Source of the DNA: Chloroflexota bacterium
GTDB lineage: Bacteria > Chloroflexota > Anaerolineae > Anaerolineales > UBA4823
Length of the DNA: 64,000 nucleotides
NCBI GenBank assembly: GCA_029782365.1
Contig: JAKOUW010000160.1
Span: 1-64,000 of the forward strand
Direction of reading: 5' to 3'
Positions 26,123 to 34,523 of the stretch are shown here, piece after piece. Each line of letters begins with the position of its first letter. Within the stretch, counting starts at the first letter, position 1. The notes under the pieces were generated by a model. The model was given only the letters and a program-made list of their open reading frames with translations, was not told the DNA's origin and did not search any database. Both the position numbers and the translations under genes were made by a program.

Positions 26123-26771
26123 AAACACAGCGAACCTGACCAAAGAACTATCTCACCGGCGAGTGGATTATTCACTCACCGCGAAAGGTGTACTGCAGGC
26201 TGAACAAACAGCCCGATACTTCAAGGCCCAAAGGATCGATGAGATATATACATCGCCGCTCAAACGGGCGCGGGAAACAGCGGTGATCATTGCTTCACAA
26301 CTCAATTTGCCGATCACAGAAATTGAGGCTTTCCGGGAGGTGAATGTCGGTTCACTAGAAGGCCGACCAGTGACTCAAATGCTGTGGAATGAGCACAATG
26401 AAATTATCCACGCCTGGTTCCAGGGCAGGCCCGAAGCGCGTTTCCCGGGGGGCGAGAATCACTTAGAATTAATCGATCGATTTACTCGCGCCTTGATCCC
26501 AATCCTTGTGCAAGGAAATGATCGCAAAATCTTACTGGTTGGCCATGGTGGCACATTCATTCTTTCGATCCCCACCTTATGTCCAGGTGTGCGTTTCAAC
26601 GACTTGCTCTCTGTTGACAATGCTAATTGTTCGGTGACTGAAATTGATATGGATTACGAAGAGGGCTGTTTCGTTGGACGCCTGAAGCGTTGGGCTGACT
26701 CTAGCCATTTGAGCGGCGAGGCAGCAGAGCTTATTCCCGGGACGCCGCAGCCGGGTGAATTGAAGAATTAA
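26091..26771 (+). CDS. Histidine phosphatase (phosphoglycerate mutase-like)
   Basis: This 226-residue protein of the histidine phosphatase superfamily has the catalytic LVRHGENTAN, the phosphate-pocket Arg in SPLKRARETA, the Glu in REVNVGSLEG and the second His in LLVGHGGTF. It is cytoplasmic and could be a cofactor-dependent mutase or a broad phosphatase; the sequence does not decide. It is followed after 13 bases by an SDR gene. Confidence 0.87.
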   Translation: MNQLYLVRHGENTANLTKELSHRRVDYSLTAKGVLQAEQTARYFKAQRIDEIYTSPLKRARETAVIIASQLNLPITEIEAFREVNVGSLEGRPVTQMLWNEHNEIIHAWFQGRPEARFPGGENHLELIDRFTRALIPILVQGNDRKILLVGHGGTFILSIPTLCPGVRFNDLLSVDNANCSVTEIDMDYEEGCFVGRLKRWADSSHLSGEAAELIPGTPQPGELKN

Positions 26772-26784
26772 AGGAGTTCCTATC

Positions 26785-27594
26785 ATGAAAACTATCGTTA
26801 TCACGGGCAGTACACGCGGGATTGGCCTGGGCCTGGCCGAGGCGCTGCTGAAGAGGGGTTGCAACGTAATCATCAGCGGACGCAGCCAGCCTGTGGTCGA
26901 TCAGGTCACTGCCGAGCTGGCAACCCATTACCCGGCTGAGCGCATCTTCGGGGTGGCTTGCGACGTGACGCGTTATGACCAGTTGGCGCAGTTGTGGGAA
27001 ACCTCAGCAAGGCGTTTTGGCAGGGTGGATATCTGGGTAAACAATGCCGGCCTCGCCAACGCGCTGCGGCCTTTTTGGGAGCTAGACCCGCAGGACATCC
27101 AGCAAGTGATCGATACCAATCTGCTGGGCAGCCTGTTGGGCAGCCGGGTAGCTTTTGAAAAAATGAAACAGCAGGGCGGAGGCGCAATCTACAATATGGA
27201 AGGGTATGGCAGTACAGGCCGGCGCATGACCAACGGTTTATCGGTGTACGGCACTACCAAAGCAGGGATTCACTTCTTCAACCTGGCCTTGTCTGCAGAA
27301 GCTGCTGAAACGCCTATACTCGTCAGCGCTATCCAGCCTGGAATGGTGATGACCGACCTGGTCATCAAGCAATATGTCGGCCGCCCTGCAGAGTGGAAGC
27401 GCGTGCGTGGAATTTTTAATTTCATTGCCGAACGTGTTGAAATCGTAGCGCCATGGATGGCCGACCAGGTGCTGTCCAACACCCGCTCTGGCGTTGTGCT
27501 GCAGTTCTCTTCAAGTTGGAAGCTAATGCTGCGTTTCTTGCTGGCGCCGTTCCAAAGACGCAATATCTTTCAAAATATTCAAGAACCAGAATAG
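26785..27594 (+). CDS. Short-chain dehydrogenase/reductase
   Basis: This is a 269-residue classical SDR with the cofactor motif VITGSTRGIGLGLAEAL, the NNAG in DIWVNNAGLAN and the catalytic Y-x3-K in SVYGTTKAG. The Ser position (NMEGYGSTG) is less clear. It is an NAD(P)-dependent oxidoreductase of unknown substrate. An AAAGGAG site precedes the ATG. Confidence 0.87.
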   Translation: MKTIVITGSTRGIGLGLAEALLKRGCNVIISGRSQPVVDQVTAELATHYPAERIFGVACDVTRYDQLAQLWETSARRFGRVDIWVNNAGLANALRPFWELDPQDIQQVIDTNLLGSLLGSRVAFEKMKQQGGGAIYNMEGYGSTGRRMTNGLSVYGTTKAGIHFFNLALSAEAAETPILVSAIQPGMVMTDLVIKQYVGRPAEWKRVRGIFNFIAERVEIVAPWMADQVLSNTRSGVVLQFSSSWKLMLRFLLAPFQRRNIFQNIQEPE

Positions 27595-27618
27595 GTCGTA
27601 TTGGAAAGGCTGTATGAT

Positions 27619-28125
27619 GTGGACAATTTAACCGCATTCCGAGCATCCAAAGATGAATTTTTTAGCGAACACCCGCAAAGCCCGCTGACGTATGAACAAC
27701 GCAAAGCTTTCCGGGGACTGGCGTATTTCCCGCCCAACCCTGCCCTCGTTCTGGAAGTTGATGTTGAAGTATTCTCGGAGCAGACCGAGATCGAAATGCA
27801 GACTACTACCGGAGATGTGCAGTTTTTCATGCGGTGGGGGAAGATTCAATTTGAGGTGGATGGCCAGCCTGCCGCACTGACCATCTACTCCAACCAGCAC
27901 GGGTATTTTTTGCCGTTTGTCGACGCCTTGGCAGGCCATGAAACGTATCCCGCCGGGCGCTACCTGGAACCCGAACCCCTGCCAGACGGGCGTTTGTTGG
28001 TAGATTTTAATTATGCCTATAATCCCTACTGCGCCTATAACGATCGCTGGTCATGTCCATTACCGCCAGCAGAAAACCGTTTGAGGGTGCCGATTCGCGC
28101 TGGAGAAAAATTGTTTCATCGTTAA
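27619..28125 (+). CDS. DUF1684 domain protein
   Basis: This protein of about 168 residues matches DUF1684. FRASKDEFFSEHPQSPL and the C-terminal FNYAYNPYCAYNDRWSCPLP with ENRLRVPIRAGEK are hallmark segments. No function is established for the family. The start is probably the GTG at 27619, nine bases after GGAAAGG; a TTG at 27601 is also open. It follows the SDR gene closely and is probably in the same operon. Confidence 0.82.
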   Translation: MDNLTAFRASKDEFFSEHPQSPLTYEQRKAFRGLAYFPPNPALVLEVDVEVFSEQTEIEMQTTTGDVQFFMRWGKIQFEVDGQPAALTIYSNQHGYFLPFVDALAGHETYPAGRYLEPEPLPDGRLLVDFNYAYNPYCAYNDRWSCPLPPAENRLRVPIRAGEKLFHR

Positions 28126-28242
28126 TATTCTATCGAGTTACTCTCCGCAACCTTTACAGCTATCCTGCGTATACTTCTACAGAAAACGAAATACCGCCCG
28201 TGAGCGGTAAATCGAGTGGAAGTTGTTGGAAAGGAGGCTGCC

Positions 28243-28425
28243 ATGTGGTTGATTAAGTTGATATTCGACCTGATTGGGGGAATCATTGGCCTGGTATTCG
28301 GCATTATCGGCGCAGTGGTCGGGTTGGTGCTGGGGATCGGTGGGTTGATCCTGGGTATCGCCATCGTTGGCGTCGTACTGGCGTGCCTGGCACTGCCGGT
28401 TATCATCCTGGCCTGGATTTTCTGA
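28243..28425 (+). CDS. Small glycine-zipper membrane protein
   Basis: This 60-residue protein is almost wholly hydrophobic with repeated small-xxx-small spacing (LIGGIIGLVFGIIGAVVG) and forms two to three membrane segments. The ATG at 28243 has AAGGAGG five bases upstream, the best ribosome-binding site in this area. No family is recognised. It lies just upstream of a strong terminator and is the last gene of its unit. Confidence 0.7.
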   Translation: MWLIKLIFDLIGGIIGLVFGIIGAVVGLVLGIGGLILGIAIVGVVLACLALPVIILAWIF

Positions 28426-28455
28426 TAAAATCCAGAATTTTATAACCCGATCAGG

Positions 28456-28497
28456 CAGGGAAAGCGAACCTATAGCGGCGCGCTTTCCCTGTTTTAT
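28456..28497 (+). terminator. Rho-independent terminator after the small membrane gene
   Basis: Perfect 11-base arms CAGGGAAAGCG (28456-28466) and CGCTTTCCCTG (28481-28491) are followed by TTTTATT. It ends the operon running from the TspO-like or phosphatase gene. Confidence 0.9.
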
Positions 28498-28574
28498 TGG
28501 CCAAATCGCCGCTACTTATAAGAGCTCGCCGGCTAGTTTTTTGTAGGAAATCCAAATCCTCCAATATTCTAGAG

Positions 28575-28593
28575 TAGAATTAATCTTAATTCT
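28575..28593. promoter_or_regulatory. Palindromic operator overlapping a -10 element
   Basis: AGAATTAATCTTAATTCT (28576-28593) has perfect eight-base arms around TC. Its left arm overlaps a TAGAAT -10 (28575-28580). The position, some 40-55 bases before the alpha/beta hydrolase start, is that of a repressor site. The -35 is not clear. Confidence 0.45.
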
Positions 28594-28631
28594 GACCCTC
28601 GGACAAGGAATGAAGCAAGGCATTGGTCTTT

Positions 28632-29525
28632 ATGAAAGATCCATTCGAATTTTCCCCGAATCCTGTTCATTCGTATGCCGCCGCCCTTGAGCGGATTGAG
28701 AAATTGCGTGCCCAGGAACCTGTTGGGATGAACCCGGTAGGTCGTTTGCAGTTTATGACCCATGGTCAAACAATGGAAAAAGCGATTGTCTTTGGACACG
28801 GTTATACCAACTGCCCGCAACAGTTCAATTTATTAGGCCAGCGCTTTCATGCTCTGGGGTACAACGTATTATGCGCACCCCTGCCGCATCACGGCCTGGC
28901 AGACCGGCTAACCAGCGATATCGCCAATTTGACTCTGGAAGAAATGGTGCGTCACACGCATGAGTGTCTGGATATTGCCCAAGGGTTGGGGAAAAAGGTA
29001 GCAATCGCCGGTATTTCGGCGAGCGGGGTGATGGCCGCTTATGCTGCACATAACCGAACCGATATCTATTCAGCCACTTTGCTGGCGCCTGCATTTGGAT
29101 TAGGCTTCGTGCCTGCCAGGCTGACAGGCGCGCTGACTCGGCTGCTATCTTTACTGCCTAACCAATTTGTCTGGTGGGATCCGAAGAATAAAGATGTTGG
29201 AGGCATTGCGCACGCCTATCCGCGCTTCTCTACGCACAGCCTAGCCCAAACTCTGCAGTTAAGTCAATCTGTACGCTCGATTGCCCAAAAACAGGCGCCT
29301 CTAGTAACCAGGTTGTTAGTGGTTACAACAGAAACCGACCTGGCCATTAGCAACAAGATGTACCAGGAACTGGTAGCCGATTGGCGGCGGCACGGCGCGC
29401 AAGTGATTACCTACGAATTTCCCAGCAGCCTTGGCCTGGAGCATGATTTTATCGAACCAACCAATCCGAAGGCCAATGTCGAAGCGGTTTATCCCAAGTT
29501 GATCGAGCTGATCGATGGGTTGTGA
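28632..29525 (+). CDS. Alpha/beta hydrolase
   Basis: This is a 297-residue serine hydrolase. The nucleophile elbow is GISASG, the acid lies in TTETDLAISN and the His in LEHDFIEP. FGHGYTNCPQQF forms the oxyanion strand-loop. It resembles carboxylesterases or monoacylglycerol lipases and is probably cytoplasmic, since no signal peptide is visible. The ATG at 28632 is chosen; a TTG three codons earlier is possible. A wax-ester synthase gene nearby hints at neutral-lipid turnover (inference). Its stop abuts the convergent LysE-type gene. Confidence 0.85.
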   Translation: MKDPFEFSPNPVHSYAAALERIEKLRAQEPVGMNPVGRLQFMTHGQTMEKAIVFGHGYTNCPQQFNLLGQRFHALGYNVLCAPLPHHGLADRLTSDIANLTLEEMVRHTHECLDIAQGLGKKVAIAGISASGVMAAYAAHNRTDIYSATLLAPAFGLGFVPARLTGALTRLLSLLPNQFVWWDPKNKDVGGIAHAYPRFSTHSLAQTLQLSQSVRSIAQKQAPLVTRLLVVTTETDLAISNKMYQELVADWRRHGAQVITYEFPSSLGLEHDFIEPTNPKANVEAVYPKLIELIDGL

Positions 29526-30125
29526 TCAGGGCAAGTGGAAAAACTGGTAAAGCGCAAAGCCAAGCAAAGCCAGACCGGAAAACGCCAGCATGCCTCGGCT
29601 GAAGCGTGCTCCTAGACCACGAGCGCTGCTGAACAGCACGATCAAGCCGGCGTTTCCGGATACCAGCATCAGATACATGCCCAACAAAAATCCTATGCCG
29701 TTGGTTGGCGATTGCTGCCAGCCGCGCAGCAAAATTGGCCCACCCACAAGGCTCCAAAAAATATACGGATTGGGACTGAGGGCGTTCATCAAGGCTGCCT
29801 GTAAGATACTCTGTTTTGGTGCCTCAACGGCAGGCTGGAGCGGTTTGTAATTGCGCCAGGTGTGCAATGTCTGGACCGCCAGGAAGACGATGAATAATCC
29901 ACCTGCAATTGCTAAAGAGCGCAACAGCCATTGAGGCACCTGGCTGAGAACCAGCACTACCAGCAAAATAATTGGGCCATCACTGACCAATGGAGCTAAA
30001 GCTGCGGGCAAGGCGCGCCGCCAGCCGAGCTGCAGGCTGCGCCCGAGTAAATACGCCTGGAAGGGTCCAGGCTGGGAGGCAGCTGCCAACCCCAGACTAA
30101 ATCCCTGGAAAAAATAAGCCAACAT
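29526..30125 (-). CDS. LysE-family transporter
   Basis: This 199-residue membrane protein has about six hydrophobic segments. The N-terminal FFQGFSLGLAAASQPGPFQAYLLG carries the conserved PGP-type motif of LysE/RhtB exporters, and ALMNALSPNPYIFW is the second family motif. Such proteins export amino acids or similar small molecules. The ATG at 30125 has an AAGGTAA site; the longer form adds unconserved residues. Confidence 0.83.
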   Translation of the reverse strand: MLAYFFQGFSLGLAAASQPGPFQAYLLGRSLQLGWRRALPAALAPLVSDGPIILLVVLVLSQVPQWLLRSLAIAGGLFIVFLAVQTLHTWRNYKPLQPAVEAPKQSILQAALMNALSPNPYIFWSLVGGPILLRGWQQSPTNGIGFLLGMYLMLVSGNAGLIVLFSSARGLGARFSRGMLAFSGLALLGFALYQFFHLP

Positions 30126-30226
30126 TTCTTTACCTTGCTCTTTCGTGGAATTGCCAGCCATTGTACCTTAAACCGGTGTATCCGAATCAAGGCTTTAAGA
30201 TTACAATAAATCCAGGAGAGTGTGAA

Positions 30227-31858
30227 ATGGCTCGTGTACCTCTAACTCATGTTGACCTGGCCTGGCTGCGCATGGATGACCCACGCAACTTGATGATCAT
30301 CACCGGTTTTATGACCCTCGAAGCTCCTTTGAGCCTGCCGCGCTTGAAATCGGTAATCGGCAATTCATTGTTGAAGTACGATCGTTTTCGCCAACGGATC
30401 GTGGTGCCTGCTTCACCCGTGCACCAGCCTTATTGGGAAGATGACCCGCAGTTTGACCTGGACAGGCATGTGGAACGCGTCCGCCTGGCGCAGCCGGCAG
30501 GCCATGCCGAGCTGGAAGATTTTATTGGCCAGATGATGAGCGAGCCGTTGGATTATGAGCACCCCTTGTGGAAGTTCTACCTGATCGAAGAATTTGATAA
30601 AGGCAGCGTGGTAGTCGCCCGTCTGCACCACGCCATTGCAGATGGAATCGCCCTGATGCATGTGTTGTTATCCATGGCATCGACGGACCCAGATGCTCCG
30701 CTGCCAAAACCTTGGAGAGCTAAGAAAATCCGCAGTTTGCCAACCCCGCAAGGCCATGATTCTGAGCCATTTTTCCGCATTGACCGGCTGGCAGACCTGG
30801 CGACCGACCTGGTGGGGAAAGTCAGCGATGAGGGCTTTAAGCTGATCACCGACCCCAAATACGCGCGCAAGCAGGCCCGCCTGGGCGTCTCTGCGGCAGT
30901 GGCCTTAGGCCGCCTGGTGCTGCGCCCTCCCGACCCGCACACGGTGTTTAAGGGCCAGCCGGGTTTTCGCAAACGTGCCAGTTGGTCCGAGCCGCTTTCG
31001 TTAGACTCCGTCAAACAGGTCGGGCATGCTTTAAATGGGACAGTCAACGATTTGTTGCTGTCTGCCGTGGCGGGGGCATTGCGCCATTATATCCAGCGTC
31101 GTGGACATTCTGTGAATGAATTGAATATACGCGGCGTGATCCCAGTCAACTTGCGTCCACTCGATTTTGCAGGTCAATTGGGCAACCAGTTTGGCCTGGT
31201 GTTTTTGTCCCTGCCGATTGGCATCGCTAACCCCCTCGAACGCCTGCAAGAGCTAAAGCGCCGCATGGATGGCTTGAAATCTACGCCTGAGGCGGCGGTG
31301 GCTTTTGGTGTTTTGAAAATTTTTGGCGCTGTCCCTGAAGCCATTCAAGATATTGGTGTATCGATATTCGATACCAAGGGTTCAGCCGTGATGACCAATG
31401 TACCTGGCCCGAAGCAGCAGCTTTATTTAGGGGGGGCACCGGTCGGCGCCGTGATGGCCTGGGTGCCACAATCTGGGCGCGTCAGCCTGGGTGTGAGTAT
31501 TATCAGCTACAATGGCAAAGTCTGGTTGGGTATCGCGACGGATGAGGAGATGGTGCCGGATCCTCAGCAAATTGTGGCATATTTCAATCAGGAATTTTCC
31601 CATTTACAAGAATTAGCCAAACAGGCACCGCCTCGGGCAGATAGTAATATACATTCCATGCTGAATGCGTTGGATAAGGCAATAGGCACATTAGATGAAG
31701 TGAAAGCTATCCGGCAAGCAAAACAGATTGCCCAGCCCGCCTTGCCGGCGGAGCCGTCCAATTGCCAGGCGCAGACCAAGAATGGCCACCCCTGCCGCAA
31801 TCAAGCGCTTCCAGGCCAGGTTTACTGCCGTGTTCACCAGAACCGGCTTACTGGTTGA
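30227..31858 (+). CDS. Wax ester synthase/diacylglycerol acyltransferase with C-terminal Cys/His tail
   Basis: This 543-residue WS/DGAT-family enzyme esterifies an acyl-CoA with a long-chain alcohol or diacylglycerol. The catalytic HHxxxDG reads HHAIADG and the PLW motif EHPLWKFYLIE and the C-terminal MTNVPGPKQQLYLGG are typical. After a normal end near residue 510 it has an added tail with CQAQTKNGHPCRNQA and YCRVHQ, a compact C-x9-C-x10-C-x2-H pattern likely to bind zinc. The ATG at 30227 lies behind AGGAGAG. The end overlaps the convergent GNAT gene by 11 bases. Confidence 0.9.
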   Translation: MARVPLTHVDLAWLRMDDPRNLMIITGFMTLEAPLSLPRLKSVIGNSLLKYDRFRQRIVVPASPVHQPYWEDDPQFDLDRHVERVRLAQPAGHAELEDFIGQMMSEPLDYEHPLWKFYLIEEFDKGSVVVARLHHAIADGIALMHVLLSMASTDPDAPLPKPWRAKKIRSLPTPQGHDSEPFFRIDRLADLATDLVGKVSDEGFKLITDPKYARKQARLGVSAAVALGRLVLRPPDPHTVFKGQPGFRKRASWSEPLSLDSVKQVGHALNGTVNDLLLSAVAGALRHYIQRRGHSVNELNIRGVIPVNLRPLDFAGQLGNQFGLVFLSLPIGIANPLERLQELKRRMDGLKSTPEAAVAFGVLKIFGAVPEAIQDIGVSIFDTKGSAVMTNVPGPKQQLYLGGAPVGAVMAWVPQSGRVSLGVSIISYNGKVWLGIATDEEMVPDPQQIVAYFNQEFSHLQELAKQAPPRADSNIHSMLNALDKAIGTLDEVKAIRQAKQIAQPALPAEPSNCQAQTKNGHPCRNQALPGQVYCRVHQNRLTG

Positions 31859-32669
31859 GCATCAAAATCAGGGAGTTGTAGTCGCAAATTTTAAGGAACC
31901 CTGCCTTGCGCGCCGTGGCGCTGGAAGGGAGATTGTGTTTGAAGCAGTGCCAGCCCACCCGTTGGATGCCGTATTGACGCGCTAAATCCAAAAAAGCATG
32001 AGTCATACTGGTTGCCAGGCCCTGCCGTTGGTAGGGTTGCAGTGCGGCTATTCCGATCTCGCAGCGCGTGCCGGTGTTATATTCTGACAGACACCAACCT
32101 GCCAGGTTGTTCTCATGCAGGGCGACCAGGCCGAAGCTGAGAGCGATAAAGTCAGCCACGCTCGGTCGCTCCGAGCACATTTCTTCACGCAAGGCCTCCA
32201 AACCATTGATCTGGGTATCTGCCAGCAGACTCTGATTTACTTGATGCAGATGGAAGCCAGAGGGCAGGATTGAATGCGGATTGTCGGGGGAGGTTATGCA
32301 TTCGTAGTATTCTCTTTCCGCCAGCACCGCCCGCCGGCCGTTGAGAATATCGAGCAGTCTCGTTTGCCAGCCAGGCGAGTCGAAATAGAAAGCAATGCCC
32401 CAGGCTTTTTCTTCTAATGCCCGCGGAATCTCCACCCATGCAAGCCAGGCACGTAGTTCATCGTTGAAGAGGCGGTTATCCGGCGCGCCGGCTAATAAGT
32501 AACGGTGGCCTGAGCGCGCCACCGCGCTGGTTGGTCGAAGAGGGTCGTCGGTATAAATTTCCACAGGTGTGTTGCGGGCCAGGATGGAACTGGCGATCAG
32601 GTGGATGTCGAGCGGTTGGAGGATCGGCTGCAAACTTGATAATTCAACAGGTTCAGTGAAATTGGTCAT
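31848..32669 (-). CDS. GNAT acetyltransferase
   Basis: In this 273-residue protein the C-terminal half is a GNAT fold: GWCLSEYNTGTRCEIGIAALQPYQRQGLATSM contains the acetyl-CoA-binding QRQGLA. The N-terminal half is family-specific and unassigned. WHCFKHNLPSSATARKAGF is the closing motif. The start at 32669 is six bases downstream of a minus-strand TACAAT (32681-32676), with no ribosome-binding site, so it is likely leaderless. The promoter faces away from the hydrogenase regulatory genes. Confidence 0.8.
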   Translation of the reverse strand: MTNFTEPVELSSLQPILQPLDIHLIASSILARNTPVEIYTDDPLRPTSAVARSGHRYLLAGAPDNRLFNDELRAWLAWVEIPRALEEKAWGIAFYFDSPGWQTRLLDILNGRRAVLAEREYYECITSPDNPHSILPSGFHLHQVNQSLLADTQINGLEALREEMCSERPSVADFIALSFGLVALHENNLAGWCLSEYNTGTRCEIGIAALQPYQRQGLATSMTHAFLDLARQYGIQRVGWHCFKHNLPSSATARKAGFLKICDYNSLILMLNQ

Positions 32670-32707
32670 AGCGTGATTGTACCTTAGATTAATTGCCGGT
32701 TACACCG

Positions 32708-32760
32708 TTTACAAAATGGAAAAGCAGGTTATAATAGGTCGATTGTACTATTTTTCACAA
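32708..32760 (+). promoter_or_regulatory. Promoter with Rex-like operator before the DRTGG/CBS operon
   Basis: TTTACA (32708-32713) and a perfect TATAAT (32730-32735) are 16 bases apart. TTGTACTATTTTTCACAA (32743-32760) begins at about +2. It matches TTGTGAA-n4-TTCACAA at all seven right-arm positions and four of seven left-arm positions. The layout repeats that of the hydrogenase promoter at 35323-35398. Confidence 0.6.
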
Positions 32761-32774
32761 AAATTGGTGTCAGA

Positions 32775-33143
32775 ATGAAACTAATTAAGATTATCGATGT
32801 TATTGAAGGTAAAGTACTGAATCCGGATGTCTTGTGCGACTTTGAAATCAGGGGAGGCTGCGGCGCAGATTTGATGAGTGACGTTCTAGCGGCGGTACGC
32901 GCCGATGCCGTGCTGTTAACTGGTCTGTGCAATCCTCAGGTAGTACGCACGGCGGAGATGGCAGATGTGAGGGCGATTGTCATTGTGCGAGGCAAACAAC
33001 CCCCTCGAGAAACGGTTGATCTGGCTTCGCAGTTGAGCATCCCGCTGGTAACCAGCCCGTTTGGGATGTTTGAAGTGTGCGGGCGACTGTACCTGGCTGG
33101 CTTGCCTAGCTTCGAAAATAATCTGCACGATATGATTCTATGA
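32775..33143 (+). CDS. DRTGG domain protein
   Basis: This 122-residue protein begins MKLIKIIDVIEGKVLN. The GGCGADLMSDVLAAVRADAVLLTGL stretch is the DRTGG fold, named from a motif in phosphotransacetylase- and CBS-associated regulatory domains. Ligand unknown; it is probably a small regulatory ligand-binding domain. In the clostridial type of hydrogenase operon such genes sit with CBS-HATPase and PHP genes. Its stop overlaps the next start (ATGA). Confidence 0.82.
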   Translation: MKLIKIIDVIEGKVLNPDVLCDFEIRGGCGADLMSDVLAAVRADAVLLTGLCNPQVVRTAEMADVRAIVIVRGKQPPRETVDLASQLSIPLVTSPFGMFEVCGRLYLAGLPSFENNLHDMIL

Positions 33144-34144
33144 AAGCCACGCTTCAGCAGTTGTATGGGCGTAAAGGTCGGGTAGTCACCGATCAGGATG
33201 CCAAAGAGATCACCCGGCTGGAAGAGCTTTCATATGAGCTAAAAGTGCAGGATGTAATGTCGCAGGAAGTGCAGTGCGTAACGCCCGATCAGCCGATGTC
33301 CGCTCTGCTCAATTTGCTGCGCCAAAACCGCATTTCTGGCGCGCCAGTGAAAGCTGGCGACCGGCTGGTGGGGGTGATCAGTCAGGAAGATTTGATGCGT
33401 GCACTGTCGGAAAATGCTTTAGAAGCGCCAATCAAGCAGTATATGACCGAAAACGTAAAAACGGTCAAATCGTATGAATCAGTTGTCAAAGCCATTGAAC
33501 TGTTCACTGAAGCCGGTATGGGCCGCCTGCCGGTGATGGATGAAAATGAGCGTTTGGTCGGGGTGATTACCAAGGGAGATATCACCCGAGGCGTCTTGCT
33601 GGCTTTACAGCGTGATTACCACGCAGAGGAAATTCGCCGCTACCGCGCCAGTCATTTGTTCGAAGATATTTCCTCCGACCGCACCAGCTTGATCCTGCGC
33701 TACAACATTAAAGCTGATGATTTCCTCAACGGTGGAAAGGCTTCGAGCATGATTAAACGCGCTCTCCTGCGCCTGGGCGCTTCGCCGCAATTGGCCAGAC
33801 AGTGTGGAATAGCCATGTATGAAGCTGAAATGAACCTGATCATCCACACCGAGCGCGGCGGGATCTTGCGTGTGCAGATCGAGCCGCACCGGATATTAAT
33901 GCAGGCCACTGATGATGGGCCGGGCATTGCCGATATCGACCGGGCGCTGACGCCAGGTTATTCAACCGCCACATCGGAAGTGCGCGCCATGGGGTTCGGC
34001 GCTGGCATGGGACTGGCTAATATCCGGCGGTGTGTCGATAAAATGACTCTGGAATCTACACCTGGCAAAGGCACAAAACTCATGATGGAAATCTTACTGC
34101 AATCAACGGATGTTTTCAAAGGCGGTTCACCAGAGCAAGCCTGA
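33140..34144 (+). CDS. CBS-pair protein with C-terminal HATPase domain
   Basis: This is a 334-residue predicted sensor or kinase. Two CBS motifs (about residues 35-155, with VISQEDLMRAL and GVITKGDITRG) would sense adenine nucleotides. The C-terminal HATPase domain resembles anti-sigma-factor kinases of the RsbT/RsbW class: the N-box YEAEMNLIIH, ATDDGPGIADIDRA and the G-rich GFGAGMGLANIRR. No phospho-acceptor His domain is seen. It is likely cytoplasmic and could phosphorylate a Ser/Thr target in response to energy charge (inference). Confidence 0.85.
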   Translation: MKATLQQLYGRKGRVVTDQDAKEITRLEELSYELKVQDVMSQEVQCVTPDQPMSALLNLLRQNRISGAPVKAGDRLVGVISQEDLMRALSENALEAPIKQYMTENVKTVKSYESVVKAIELFTEAGMGRLPVMDENERLVGVITKGDITRGVLLALQRDYHAEEIRRYRASHLFEDISSDRTSLILRYNIKADDFLNGGKASSMIKRALLRLGASPQLARQCGIAMYEAEMNLIIHTERGGILRVQIEPHRILMQATDDGPGIADIDRALTPGYSTATSEVRAMGFGAGMGLANIRRCVDKMTLESTPGKGTKLMMEILLQSTDVFKGGSPEQA

Positions 34145-34161
34145 TTCATGGGAGAGATTGA

Positions 34162-34509
34162 ATGCTTAATTTACAGGAAGTCATCGACACTCTGGAATTG
34201 CGCGCCATCACGAATCCGCAGGATTTTACCCAGGTTGTTCCTCACGGAGGGTATGCCTCGGATTTATTAAGCTGTGTAATGGCCGGAGCCAGGCAGAGCA
34301 ATATTTGGGTGACATTGCAAGCGCATATCAACGTGGTGGCTGTGGCCGCTCTGACCGAGGTGAGCGCAGTCATTGTGACAGAAGGCGCCCAGCCCGAGGA
34401 TGCAGTCATTGAACGTGCCAACCAACAAGGGGTTGTCTTGCTCTCCTCATCGGCGCCAACATACCAGGTTGTGGGCCGGTTATGGGAATTAGGCTTGCGG
34501 ATGGATTGA
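34162..34509 (+). CDS. DRTGG domain protein, second copy
   Basis: This 115-residue protein has PHGGYASDLLSCVMAGARQSNIWVTLQ, the DRTGG motif region, then HINVVAVAALTEVSAVIV. It is a diverged paralogue of the 32775-33143 protein and is separated from it by the CBS-HATPase gene. Its ligand is unknown. A GGAGAG site lies before the ATG. Confidence 0.8.
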   Translation: MLNLQEVIDTLELRAITNPQDFTQVVPHGGYASDLLSCVMAGARQSNIWVTLQAHINVVAVAALTEVSAVIVTEGAQPEDAVIERANQQGVVLLSSSAPTYQVVGRLWELGLRMD

Positions 34510-34523
34510 ATGGCGGGTGATTC

